Assembly (NCBI GenBank): GCA_019925795.1
Contig: CM034304.1
Span: 248,001-312,000 of the forward strand
DNA: 64,000 bases
DNA from: Dendrobium chrysotoxum
Taxonomy: Eukaryota > Streptophyta > Magnoliopsida > Asparagales > Orchidaceae
Direction of reading: 5' to 3'
Each line of letters starts with the position of its first letter. Position 1 is the stretch's first letter. This document shows, piece by piece, positions 54,989 through 64,000 of the stretch. The position numbers and the translations under genes were made by a program. Below the pieces are notes generated by a model. It was not told where the DNA came from. It saw only the letters and a program-made list of their open reading frames with translations, and did not search any database.

Positions 54989-56790
54989 ATGGCTATCTTT
55001 GGTAATTGTACTACTGCTAAAGGTTATCTTTGGTAACTTTTGAATTTCACGACCGCCATTTTTTAATAACATACCTTTTGATTTTTAGAAAACTCGCATG
55101 TCCACTTTTCTTCAATCAATTGATTATCGTATGTGGATGCTTGTTAAAGATATCTATAAGCCACCTTTTAGAATGATTAATAATGTTAAAACTGAACCGC
55201 CTTTCACTTATTGAACTTTTGATGATTGTGACTTAGCCCAACTGAATGCCAAATGTTTGAACTATTTTTTATGTGCCTTAAAATCTGAGGATTACATGCG
55301 TATTTCTACTTGTACAACTAGCAAAGACATTTGGGATAGATTGTGCATCACTTATGAAGGTACAACTAAAGTCAAACAAACTAGGTTAAACATATTGCTT
55401 CATGACTATGAACTTTTTTGCATGAAACCTACTGAATCTATTTCTAAAATATATACGAGGTCACTCAAATTGTCACTTCTTTACATGCCTTAAGAAGAGA
55501 ACTTACAAACTATGAAAGAGTGAACAAAATTCTTAGATGTTTACCTTCTTCGTATGATGGTAAGGTAACTACAATCACTAAATCTAAAGATTTAAATACT
55601 TACTCTATTGATAGCTTACTGAGATCACTCATTGCTTACGAGTAAGGGGTGAACCAAAGACAGCTTGATGCAGGTAAGAAGAAGAAGGAGAAAACTGTGG
55701 TGCTGAAGGCCAATGAAACTGACACTGACTCTTCTGGGTCTGATAGCGATGATGTTACCTTAATCACTAGGCAATTAAAAGCTTTCTAAGGAAGAAACAT
55801 AAGAACTTTCAGAAGTGGAACAAGAGTAAGTCTGGTAAAAATTTTAAAAGCTTATCTGATACTGTTTATTTTGAATGCAAAAAGCCTGAACACATTAAGG
55901 TTGATTATCCTACACTTAAAGCTCACCCAAGCAAGAAAAAGGGTGAGGAGAAACCTAAATTTAGAAAGGATAAAAAGAGGATTCAAAAGGCATTATGGGA
56001 AGATTTTGCATCGGATACCTCTGAGACTAAAGCTGAAGAAGCGGAAACCAACTTGTATTTTATGGCAGATGATCATCCTAGTCAGTCTGACAGGAAGAGG
56101 TATGTGAGCTTACGTATGATCAATTATTTAAAGTATTCGAAAGAATTCATGCATCATATAGGAAGCTCAAGAAAACTAATGCTAGCCTGAAACTAGAACT
56201 TCTAAATTTACAAAAAGAGCATGAAATTTTGATTAAAGATCATTCTATTATTGATTGAAATCACATGTCTTTACTCTATGAATTTGATAAGCTGAACAAA
56301 AAGCATTCTAATTTAATTGTTGAACATGATTCATTGAAAACCTTGCATATTAATTTAGAAAGAGCTTTTAAAGAATTAGACAACATGGCATGTGAAGAGG
56401 AGAGTAGTAATGGAGCATTGAAATTTGAAATTACGAGTTTGAAGAAAGAAAATGAATTTCTAAAAGTTAAAATTAGTATTTTTGAGAAAAATGAAACACC
56501 TCCTACTCCTGTATAATTTTATGCACCTCCACTTTTTGAAGAATCTATTTCAAAATCATCAAAGCATGTTTCATTCAAACTCAGGAAGAGGCACTATCAC
56601 CCTTTTCCTGGTGTTAGATGTTTTTCTTGTGGTATATTAGGATACATCTCCCACACCTGCACTGTTCACCATAGTACACATTGGGCGTGGAGGCTCAAAT
56701 TGCCTGTTTCACAGTACAATATATATGCATTATATTCTTCTTTTCATAAGAAGAAACCCAAACCTATTTGGGTTCCTAAATCTGACATTT
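54989..56790 (+). pseudogene. copia gag pseudogene of element F
   Basis: ATG at 54989 (MAIFGNCTTAKGY). A short local duplication (cttttgaatttc) disrupts the N-terminus near 55030. Recognisable parts are the UBN2-type segment (55257-55493) and a knuckle 1 with both outer Cys changed to Tyr (about 55868-55910). The coiled-coil-like part is at 56265-56516. In knuckle 2, CFSCGILGYISHTC, the zinc-binding His is Tyr. All these substitutions are transitions. Ends near TGA 56790. Confidence 0.83.
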
Positions 56791-56807
56791 GATGATTTTG
56801 TAGGATT

Positions 56808-56833
56808 GCTCTCACATAAGAACTCGTGAGAGC
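56808..56833 (+). other. Gag-pol junction stem-loop, element F
   Basis: GCTCTCAC (56808-56815), ten bases, GTGAGAGC (56826-56833). The pol frame has TAG at 56801-56803 just before it. The codon after the stem is ATA, so the ATG seen in E is not conserved. Confidence 0.78.
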
Positions 56834-59800
56834 ATATGGTACCTGGATAACGGATGTTCAAGACACATGACTAGGGATGCAAATTAGTTCATTTTGCTGG
56901 AGGCCAAGGCTGGAGGTAAGGTTACACTTGGAGATAACACCACCAAGAGGGTGGTAGGTACAGGTATAATTGGTGATTCAAAGAATTTTATGATTAACAG
57001 TGTTCTACTTATAGATGGATTAAAACACAACCTGCTGAGCATCAGTCAACTCTGTGACAAAGGATACAATATCAAATTCCAGCCCACTTGCTGTATTATA
57101 AGCTTAAATTATAAAATTATTTTACAGGGACAAAGGATCAATAATGTCTACAAGCTGGATGTAATTTACTTTAAAGCTTATGTTTCAATTTACTTAAAAA
57201 CTGTTGCTGATAAGTCTTGGTTGTAGCATAGGAGATTGTGTCATGTTAGTATGAAAACCCTTAGAAGAGTCACCCAAAAGGACTTAGTTAGAGGTGTCCC
57301 TAAGCTTAAGTTTACTAAGGACCATCTGTGTGATGCCTGTCAATTAGGGAAGCAAGTCTAGTCCTTCTTTCACTCTGTCAAGGACATTAGCACCTCTAGC
57401 CCTTTAGAGTCCTTCATATGGATCTCTTTGTACCCCTTAGCACTACTAGCTTAGAGGTAAAGTCTATGGTTTTGTGATTATTGATGATTACTCGAGGTTC
57501 ACTTAGATTAATTTTTTCATATAAATCATAGTCATTTGATGAATTTAAGTCTTTCTCCACTTGGATTCAGAGGAAGTTAGGTTGTGAGATCTTGACTATT
57601 CATAGTGATCACGGTGGAGAGTTTGAAAATGTGAAGTTTGGAACTTTCTATGAGGAGAAACGGATTAGTCATAATTTTTTAGCTCCTAGGACCCCTCAAC
57701 AGAATAGGGTAGCTGAAAGGAAGAATAGGACCTTAGTGGAAATCGCTAGAGCCATGCTTGCTGAGTATTCACTTGTAAAATATTTTGGGCTGAAGCGATG
57801 AACACTGCCTATTATGTGCTGAATTGGGTGAATATTAGATCCAATCTGAATAAGACACCTTGTGAGATTATTAAGGGTAGAACTCCAAACCTGTCCCACC
57901 TCCATGTCTTTGGCTATAACATTTCAATTCTGAATAACGAGAAATCATCCTTAGGAAAGTTTGACCCCAAATTCGATGAAGGAGTATTCCTAGGCTATTC
58001 TAGTGTGGGAAATCCTTTAGGGTGTTTAATAAGAGGACTTTGGTGGTGGAAGAGACAAATTATGTGGTGTTTGTTGAATCTGATCCTGAGGTAACTAGAG
58101 TTGAGAAAGAAGAAGAGGTAAGGGAGATTACCCAAGGGGTTAAAAATGTAAATCTGGAGGAAATGGTAGACCCTCAAACCACTTTGCCTAGAGATTAGAG
58201 ATATTTTTGAGTCATCCTAAAGAACTGATGTTAGGAGACCCTTCTGAAGGTGTTAGAACTAGACATGGACTTAGGAAGGAAGTAAACCACTCTGCCTTTA
58301 TCTCAATGAATGAACCCACCAACATCAATCAATCCCTTTCTGATGAGTTTTGGATCTTAGCTATGCGAGAGGAATTGAATCAGTTTGTAAGGAATAATAT
58401 TTGGGAGCTAATAGAATGACCTAGAAATCAAAGCATAGTGGGAACCACATGGGTCTTTAAGAATAAGAGGAATGATTATGGTGTGGTGGTTAGGATTAAT
58501 GCAAGATTGGTGGCTAAGGGGTATAATCAGATCGAAGGAATTGATTTTGAGGAAACCTTTGCCCCTGTAGCTAGAATAGAAGCCATTAGGGTGCTACTAG
58601 ACTTTGCTTGTTATAAGGGATTTAAGCTATATCAAATGGATATCAAGAGTGCCTTTTTAAATGGAGTAATAAAAGAGGATATTTTTGTAGAATAACTCCC
58701 AGGTTTTGAGAGTTTCCAATATCTAAATCATATTTACAAATTAAAAATAGCCTTATATGGATTGAAACAGGCACCCAGAGCTTGGTATGAGAGGCTTAGC
58801 AAATTCCTGTTAGAAAGAGAGTTTATTAAGGGGAGCGTAGATACCACCCTATTTCTGAGGAGAGTGGGGGATGATTTGCTTGTTGTCCAGATCTATATTG
58901 ATGATATAATTTTTGGATCTTCGGATAAATATTTATGTGATGAGTTCTCTAAAATAATGAGTAAGGATTTTTAGAGGAGTATGTTGGGAGAGTTGTCCTA
59001 TTTTTTAGGGTTTAGCATAAGGAAAATGGATGATGGAACCTTTCTCAATCAATCTAAATACACTAAGGATATTTTGAAGAAATTAGAAATGGACAAAGCC
59101 AAGCTAATCAACACTCCTATGAGCTCCTCTGTTCTATTAGATAAGGATTCAAGTGGAAAATCTGTTGATCAGAAGAAGTATAGAGAAATAATTAGATCAC
59201 TACTTTACCTCACTACTAGCCAACCTGATATTATATTTAGTGTCTGTCTTTGTGCTAGATTTCAAGCTGATCCTAAAGAGTCTCACATGACTGCTGTTAA
59301 GAGAATTCTTAGATATCTTTTAAGGACCCTAAACCTAAGAATCTAGTACCCTAGGAACGGCACCACCTTTGAGAATATTGGATATTCTGATTCTGACTTT
59401 ATAGGGTGTAGGGTGCATAGAAAGAGCACTTCTAGAACTTGTCAATTCATAGGATAGTCTTTAGTCTCCTAGTCCAGTAAAAAATAGAACTCAGTTGCAC
59501 TTTCCACTGCTGATGCTGAGTACATTACCTTAGGAAGTTGTGTGGCCTAAGTTCTTTAGTTGAAGCAACAAGTCTTGGATTTAGGATTACCTGTGGGCAT
59601 AATTTTAATTCTGTGAGATAATACTAGTGTCATCTATATTTCTAAGAATCTAATCCAATATTCTAGAATCAAACACATTGATATAAGGCATCACTTCATT
59701 AGGGACCATGTTACAAAAGGGGACATTGAACTACATCATGTACCAACTGAAAATCTGCTGGCTGACATATTTACTAAACCACTGGCCTTTGACTCATTCA

Positions 59801-59843
59801 ATATTTTGAGACCCGATTAGGTGTGATTGATATAAACGCTTGA
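56834..59843 (+). pseudogene. copia pol pseudogene of element F
   Basis: The protease box reads WYLDNGCSRHM (Ser to Asn beside the catalytic Asp). The integrase zinc finger follows a TAG in place of Trp (57224-57226). The core Asp is disrupted by several indels (57420-57540). HSDHGGEFEN and VAERKNRT are readable at 57592-57801. RT is in pieces (58438-58695, 58762-58974) with YIDD at 58894-58905. RNase H has the same SRK-stop-NSVALST lesion as A and E (TAG near 59487). It ends near LADIFTKPL with a final frameshift. No functional product. Confidence 0.87.
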
Positions 59844-61140
59844 TTCTGATGACTACTGATTTTTGATTTATCTATTTTTCATTTTATTTCTATTAGTTAG
59901 CTGTTTAATTTGATTATCTATTTTCTGTTGTATTTATTTTTTTGCTGATTTCGGTTTTAGCCATGGTGTTAGTTTGATTTGAGTATTTATTTTGAATGTG
60001 ATTTCCTACTTGTTTTTATTTACTATTTCATCTCTTTTATTTATTATTTTATCTCTTTTAAAATCAGATCACTGCTCACTACTGTTGATAAACTTGGTGT
60101 CTGAGTGAGTGTTTTGTCTTATTTTTATTTGGAAGTTTGTAAGTAGTGATTGATTCCACTGGATCTGTTAAAGGAAAGAAACATCGACAATTGTTTCTCT
60201 TCCTCTAACTCCTTTAATGGTGAATTATTTCTTTTGAATAAATATCTTCTTCAAAATTAAAAAGTTGGTTTTTGAAATAGAGATTTATTTTATCTTTCTA
60301 CAGTAATCTACCTCATATGAATAGTATTTTCAAAGTTTTGAGTCATTGTTATGATTTTCTGAACCAAGTGATTACACTTATCATACGACGTATGGTTTTT
60401 ATTTTGTGAATTACTCTTCCTTATTGTGGAGAGTGAGTTTTGTCGTCTCCTATGTCTGGAAGATAATTTCACAGCTGAGACTCTTTAATGATTATGAAAG
60501 GAAGAAAGCTTTCAAAAAATGCGCAGTGCGTCAAACAAATTGAAAAGAGGCACAAAATGAGCCCAAAGTTAAAAAGATGCAAAATGTCGTCAAATTGAAA
60601 GATACACAAAGTGTATCAAAAATTAAAAGATGCGTAAAGCACCAAACAAATTAAAAAAGAGGCATAAAATGAGCCCAAACCAAGCTTTCTTCCCTTTCAG
60701 ATCATTAAATATCTTAGAAAAATCCGTGTGCCACTTAATATTTTTAAAAGCTTGAGTTTGAAAATCCTGATTTCTGATTTATTACTTTGTAATATTATTA
60801 TATCAGATATTTTTCTGGAATGCGGCTTGAAAAAATCTCTTTTCGAATCCAAATTCTTTTCTTCTGAATTAGATTTTTGTGTTAAAAGGAATTTGCATCT
60901 ACTAGGTGTCTGAGGTTGGAGTTACAAAAGTCAATTTTCCAACTTTTTTTAGATTTTAGCACTCTCGATCGTCTTCTTATCAGTTTTTGAATTCAAAATC
61001 AAGTGAAAACTCTGATTTACTATAGCAGATCGAAAAAAAAATCGTTGCTTTTATGTCTCTCATTTCGAGTTTTATTTACTCTACTTTTCTTTTTCATTTT
61101 ACTGTATGTGTTTTGAAAAAAAAATTGTTGCTTTTATCCA
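59844..61140 (+). other. Element F 3' untranslated region, first part
   Basis: Collinear with element E 42630-43870: Tyr/T-rich spacer, then the triple-hairpin module (60516-60680). Near 61020 it leaves the E alignment and enters sequence found only in F. The small open frame at 60728-60913 lies in non-coding homologous sequence and is not called. Confidence 0.75.
60516..60680. other. Triple-hairpin module, element F
   Basis: GCGC-agt-GCGT near 60521, a perfect GATACAC-aaa-GTGTATC at 60601-60617, and a decayed third hairpin near 60631. Flanking repeats as in D and E. Confidence 0.75.
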
Positions 61141-61149
61141 TCTTGTTCA

Positions 61150-61726
61150 TTTTTTCTTCACATCATCTTGGACGATCCCCACATCATCCTGGACGATCTT
61201 CTTCGCCCTGGATGATCCATACATCATCCTGGACGATCCCTTCAAATTATCCCCACTCTGATCATATTGCTGAGATGTATCAAATATTGGTAATCGTCTT
61301 GGATGACCCTTCCATCATCCTGGATGATCCTTCCATCATCCTGGACGATATGATCCTTACTTCCTGATCCTGATCAAATGGCTGAGAATGCACCAATTAT
61401 AATTCATCATCCTGGATGATCCACCTCATCGTCTCGGACGATCCACGTGTCAGCAGTTGGATGATTCAAATTCATCCTATCCTATGTATTTACTGCATAT
61501 CATCTCGGACGATCCACCTCATTGTCCGGGATGATACTTTTCGTCAATGGTCGTCCAACTTGACTACTCTAGATAATCACCTGTCTCTAATCATCCTGGA
61601 TGATCTCTGATCATCCTGGACCGTCTGACCGCCTTTTTAACCAATCATCCTGGCTGTCATAATTGCTCATATCATCCTGGACGATCCTGCGATCGTACGG
61701 GATGATCCGGCCGATTCTTATTTAAA
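61150..61726 (+). promoter_or_regulatory. Internal palindrome cluster with TATA-like box upstream of third ORF
   Basis: At least a dozen copies of (a)tcatcctggacgatc or close variants, for example 61183-61198, the same motif that fills the LTR U3 regions, but here between pol and the 3' LTR. It ends with atcgtacgggatgat and TTATTTAAA at 61718-61726, about 60 bases before the ATG of the third ORF, resembling the CTTTATTTAAG site of LTR D. It may drive a subgenomic transcript; this is inference from layout. Confidence 0.5.
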
Positions 61727-61787
61727 CAGTCATTTTCTTCGGTTTTCTTCACACGTCTCCTTCCATACTTCCTCTCTTGTGTTTCAA

Positions 61788-62911
61788 ATGGCTGGTGGGA
61801 AGCGATCTAGGCAAAAGGGTGTGAGCTTCTCATGGGGAAATGTCGATCCCCGCTTTCCAAATGCAATCGATCAGGCTACATTCAAACGATATCTTGAAGC
61901 GGGAATCACACAATCTAAAATCATAAACCCCTGCACTCTTACCTACCCTGTCCTAAATCTGTTTGTGCACACCTCCCTCACCTTCATCCTCACCCTGGCC
62001 TTCCCATTTAGCCTTGAACTTCTCCAAGTCTTCTTCGCAAATCTTCATATCGCCGCTAACTACTCCACCCTTCACTCCTATGTTAATCAGCGACCTGCAG
62101 AACTCACATCCCAGGATTTTCATAATATCCTTCATCTGTCTGTCACTGGTGACAAACTCCACACCCTTATTTCTGATCCTGATTATTATTGGAGTGTCGC
62201 CAATCACTTCCTTAGAAATACCAATGTACCCTACCACGATAACACTTACACTTCCCTCCTTAAGGATGTCCTACCATTGAACATGTCATTCATTGCTCCA
62301 TCATTCCAAAGGCTAGAGATCACATTCACATCACCCATTTACTATCTCTGACCACCTATTATATCAAGGCCCACCGAGAATTCAATGCTTCTGATTATCT
62401 TGGACAAACCTATTCTAGGAATATCGAGCATCTCACTACCATTAGGGATCCAGGCCATAGAAGATGTTTAAATCTAGCTTTAGGACACATCATTACATAT
62501 GCTTTGGAGACAAAATATGACATGCTATATCCAGTCCCTCCCAATGTCCCTCCTTCCTACTTCACAAATAATTCATTCCATGAACTCCAAAGTACCAGAC
62601 TACATCAGGAGCCCGCCCCGGATGTTGAGGAGGAAGAGGAAGAAGCTGCTCCTGGTGCACCTGATGCACCTGATCCCCTTCATATTACTTCCTCTTTTGA
62701 TCATCTGGTGCAGCGGTGCGAATAGTGGGAGATCCGATCTGATTCTTATGTTACTGCCAAGGAGCAGCAGTACACTGAGGATCTGTAGCGCTTTAAAGAC
62801 TATATTGCTGAGTAGCAACAACAACACGACCAGGATATTGCCTGGTTTGGAGCACACTTCGCCATCATTTACAGTTACTTTACGCCACCACCACCTCCTC
62901 TTTCTAACTAG
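61788..62911 (+). pseudogene. Third ORF of element F (envelope-position / plant-transposon-type protein), broken
   Basis: ATG at 61788 (MAGGKRSRQKGVSFSWG) opens about 185 residues. A frameshift near 62300-62345 moves the reading to the frame of 62504-62725, where the protein continues with YYIKAHREFNASDYLGQ, an acidic stretch EEEEEE, then TAG stops at 62723, 62788 and 62814 and a Pro-rich end (TPPPPPLSN) at 62909-62911. Original length was about 370 residues. It has a basic N-terminus, one long hydrophobic segment (about residues 60-85) and a LLQVFFANLHI motif that recalls the VREFYANL-type motif of the putative plant transposon / retroelement third-ORF family. Its position matches the envelope-like gene of SIRE-type copia elements. 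No signal peptide or clear membrane anchor is evident, so I do not claim an envelope function. Confidence 0.6.
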
Positions 62912-63203
62912 GATCCGCCTCCATTTTAGTTTTGTGTTTTGTGCTATTTTCTGTCTGTACTGTTGTGTCTGTTCTTCCTCCTTTTTTTGATGTCAAAAAG
63001 GGGAGTTAGTTATAGTAGTTTTTGTTTTATGTATTGATCTTATTTTGTATTGTTTATTTCATTTATAATTATTTTCCTGTATTGTTTTAGTTGTTCAATG
63101 AAATTTAGAAATATATTTGTTTTTCGATGTGAGTTTGTTAACTCCTGGTTATTTTATTTTAAAACTACTGCACTAATATTTTCCATCATCAAAAAGGGGA
63201 GAT
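62912..63203 (+). other. Element F 3' end with internal PPT-like tract and PPT
   Basis: The sequence rejoins the E alignment at ctccttttNNNtgatgtcaaaa. An internal PPT-like sequence gtcaaaaaggggag is near 62992-63006, and the true PPT aaaaaggggaga is at 63191-63202, directly before the LTR. Confidence 0.75.
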
Positions 63204-63260
63204 TATTGCAAATCTGGTTTCAAAAAGTACAGTTTTGATGATGACAAACCTATTTATACT
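63204..63260 (+). repeat. 3' LTR of element F, first 57 bp
   Basis: tattgcaaatctggtttc... matches the C-type LTR start at 9345, with TG changed to TA. It is interrupted at 63261 by an LTR in the opposite orientation. Confidence 0.8.
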
Positions 63261-64000
63261 TAAAAATTTGATAGGGATATTAAGCCCTGATGAACTAGTC
63301 CCGAGGCTAGCAAAGAGGGGGGGGGGGTGAATTGGTTATTTAAAAATTCAATAGCAACAAGAAAAATCTTTTTGATGATTTACGATGGAACCAAGTAAAC
63401 ATATAAATGAAAAGATTAACCATAGATTTCACATAAGAAGATAATAACAGAAAACTAAAGTGCAAAATCATCCTGATCATCGCTCTAGATGTACAGCTGA
63501 AACACACTAGATGATCATGATCATCCTGAATGATCTTGCGATCATCCCGGATGATGTGATCGTATCAATTAAATATTAATTACTTTCCTTCATCACTAGA
63601 TTAATTAAGGCATGATTGTACTTGATCTTCCAGGATGATACACGTATCGTCCGCGACGATCAGATCAAATCTCTAAAAATAAAACTTGCCTAACTTGATC
63701 TGGCGGCTGAGAATTTCTGATTTGAGCCTACCATCCCGTATGATGTATGGATCATCTAGGATGATCGACTTAATCAGACAGACTTAACTTGGTCACCCTA
63801 ATTAGAGTTTTTGTTTTCACTTGATCGTCTAGAACGATGTCAATATCATCCAGGATAATCTGAAAAAAAATTGAACAGAAACTCTAATACACTCAAGCTC
63901 TCCTCCTGAGTGTGTGTGTGTAAGGTTACTTAGGCAGGGGATTAGTTACATTGCAGTTTACTCAAGAAAAAGGAAAACATTTTATTTAGACACACTTGGA
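63261..64000 (-). repeat. Copia LTR in inverted orientation, continues past window
   Basis: The reverse complement reads the family LTR: its end (atccctatcaaa) at 63261 side, the CCCCCCTC tract and agcctcgggactagttcat, and towards 64000 the first third of the LTR (ggtNcaagtgtg region). The leader and tandem-repeat part is missing between about 63460 and 63470, so it is internally deleted. It probably belongs to a minus-strand element inserted in the LTR of F; its start is beyond the window. Confidence 0.8.

Larger units (their letters stand above)
53327..63260 (+). mobile_element. Ty1/copia element F with third reading frame
   Basis: 5' LTR lacking its first ~30 bp and its end, gag, pol, a 3' region carrying palindromes and a third reading frame, PPT, and the first 57 bp of a 3' LTR, which an inverted LTR then interrupts. 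It belongs to the C/F subfamily. Heavily mutated. It is the only copy here that keeps the extra ORF, so it shows what E and D have lost. Confidence 0.88.

Overview
This window is repeat DNA from a flowering-plant nuclear genome. The evidence is several families of Ty1/copia LTR retrotransposons with the plant-type initiator-Met primer-binding site, L1-type LINEs carrying endonuclease, reverse transcriptase, zf-RVT and RNase H, and kilobases of degenerate plant telomere-type repeat (CCCTAAA on the + strand). I see no host gene, tRNA, rRNA gene or CRISPR. I cannot name the species.

Layout. 1-14045 is a stack of old copia elements cut into one another: A (214-7222) sits in an LTR of B (1-213 and 7223-9344), and the LTR of C (9345-14045) starts inside the gag of B. 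14046-15840 is an unplaced non-coding block with short GC-rich tandem repeats, twin hairpins and a 197-bp tandem repeat. 15841-16005 is telomere-like. 16006-20432 is D, a compact, young-looking gag-only copia derivative whose 3' LTR runs into a 500-N gap (20433-20932). 20933-27743 is LINE-1, with ORF2 uninterrupted and ORF1 missing only its start. 27744-53305 is degenerate (CCCTAAA)n interrupted by three more LINE copies in the same orientation: LINE-2 (28997-30918), LINE-3 (35091-46894, split by the 9.85-kb copia element E at 35998-45846) and LINE-4 (49291-52130). 53327-63260 is copia element F, which keeps a third reading frame between pol and the 3' LTR. From 63261 to the window end an inverted copia LTR interrupts F.

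How the parts relate. The copia elements share a short odd-length palindrome, GATCGTCCNGGACGATC and variants, repeated many times in each LTR upstream of a TATA-like box. They also share a stem-loop at the gag-pol junction, a triple-hairpin module upstream of the polypurine tract, and the polypurine tract itself. D has no pol but shares the PBS, hairpin module and PPT, so it could have been mobilised by an E/F-type partner. In LINE-1, -2 and -3 the sense-strand poly(A) abuts CCCTAAA repeats, the arrangement expected if LINE cDNA was primed from telomeric 3' ends. LINE-2 and LINE-3, however, share one junction and matching flanking arrays, so part of the region grew by segmental duplication of a unit of about 6.1 kb.

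Almost every reading frame is broken, largely by C-to-T or G-to-A changes that look like decay of methylated DNA. The exceptions are the LINE-1 ORFs, the D gag (one frameshift) and long stretches of the A and E pol.
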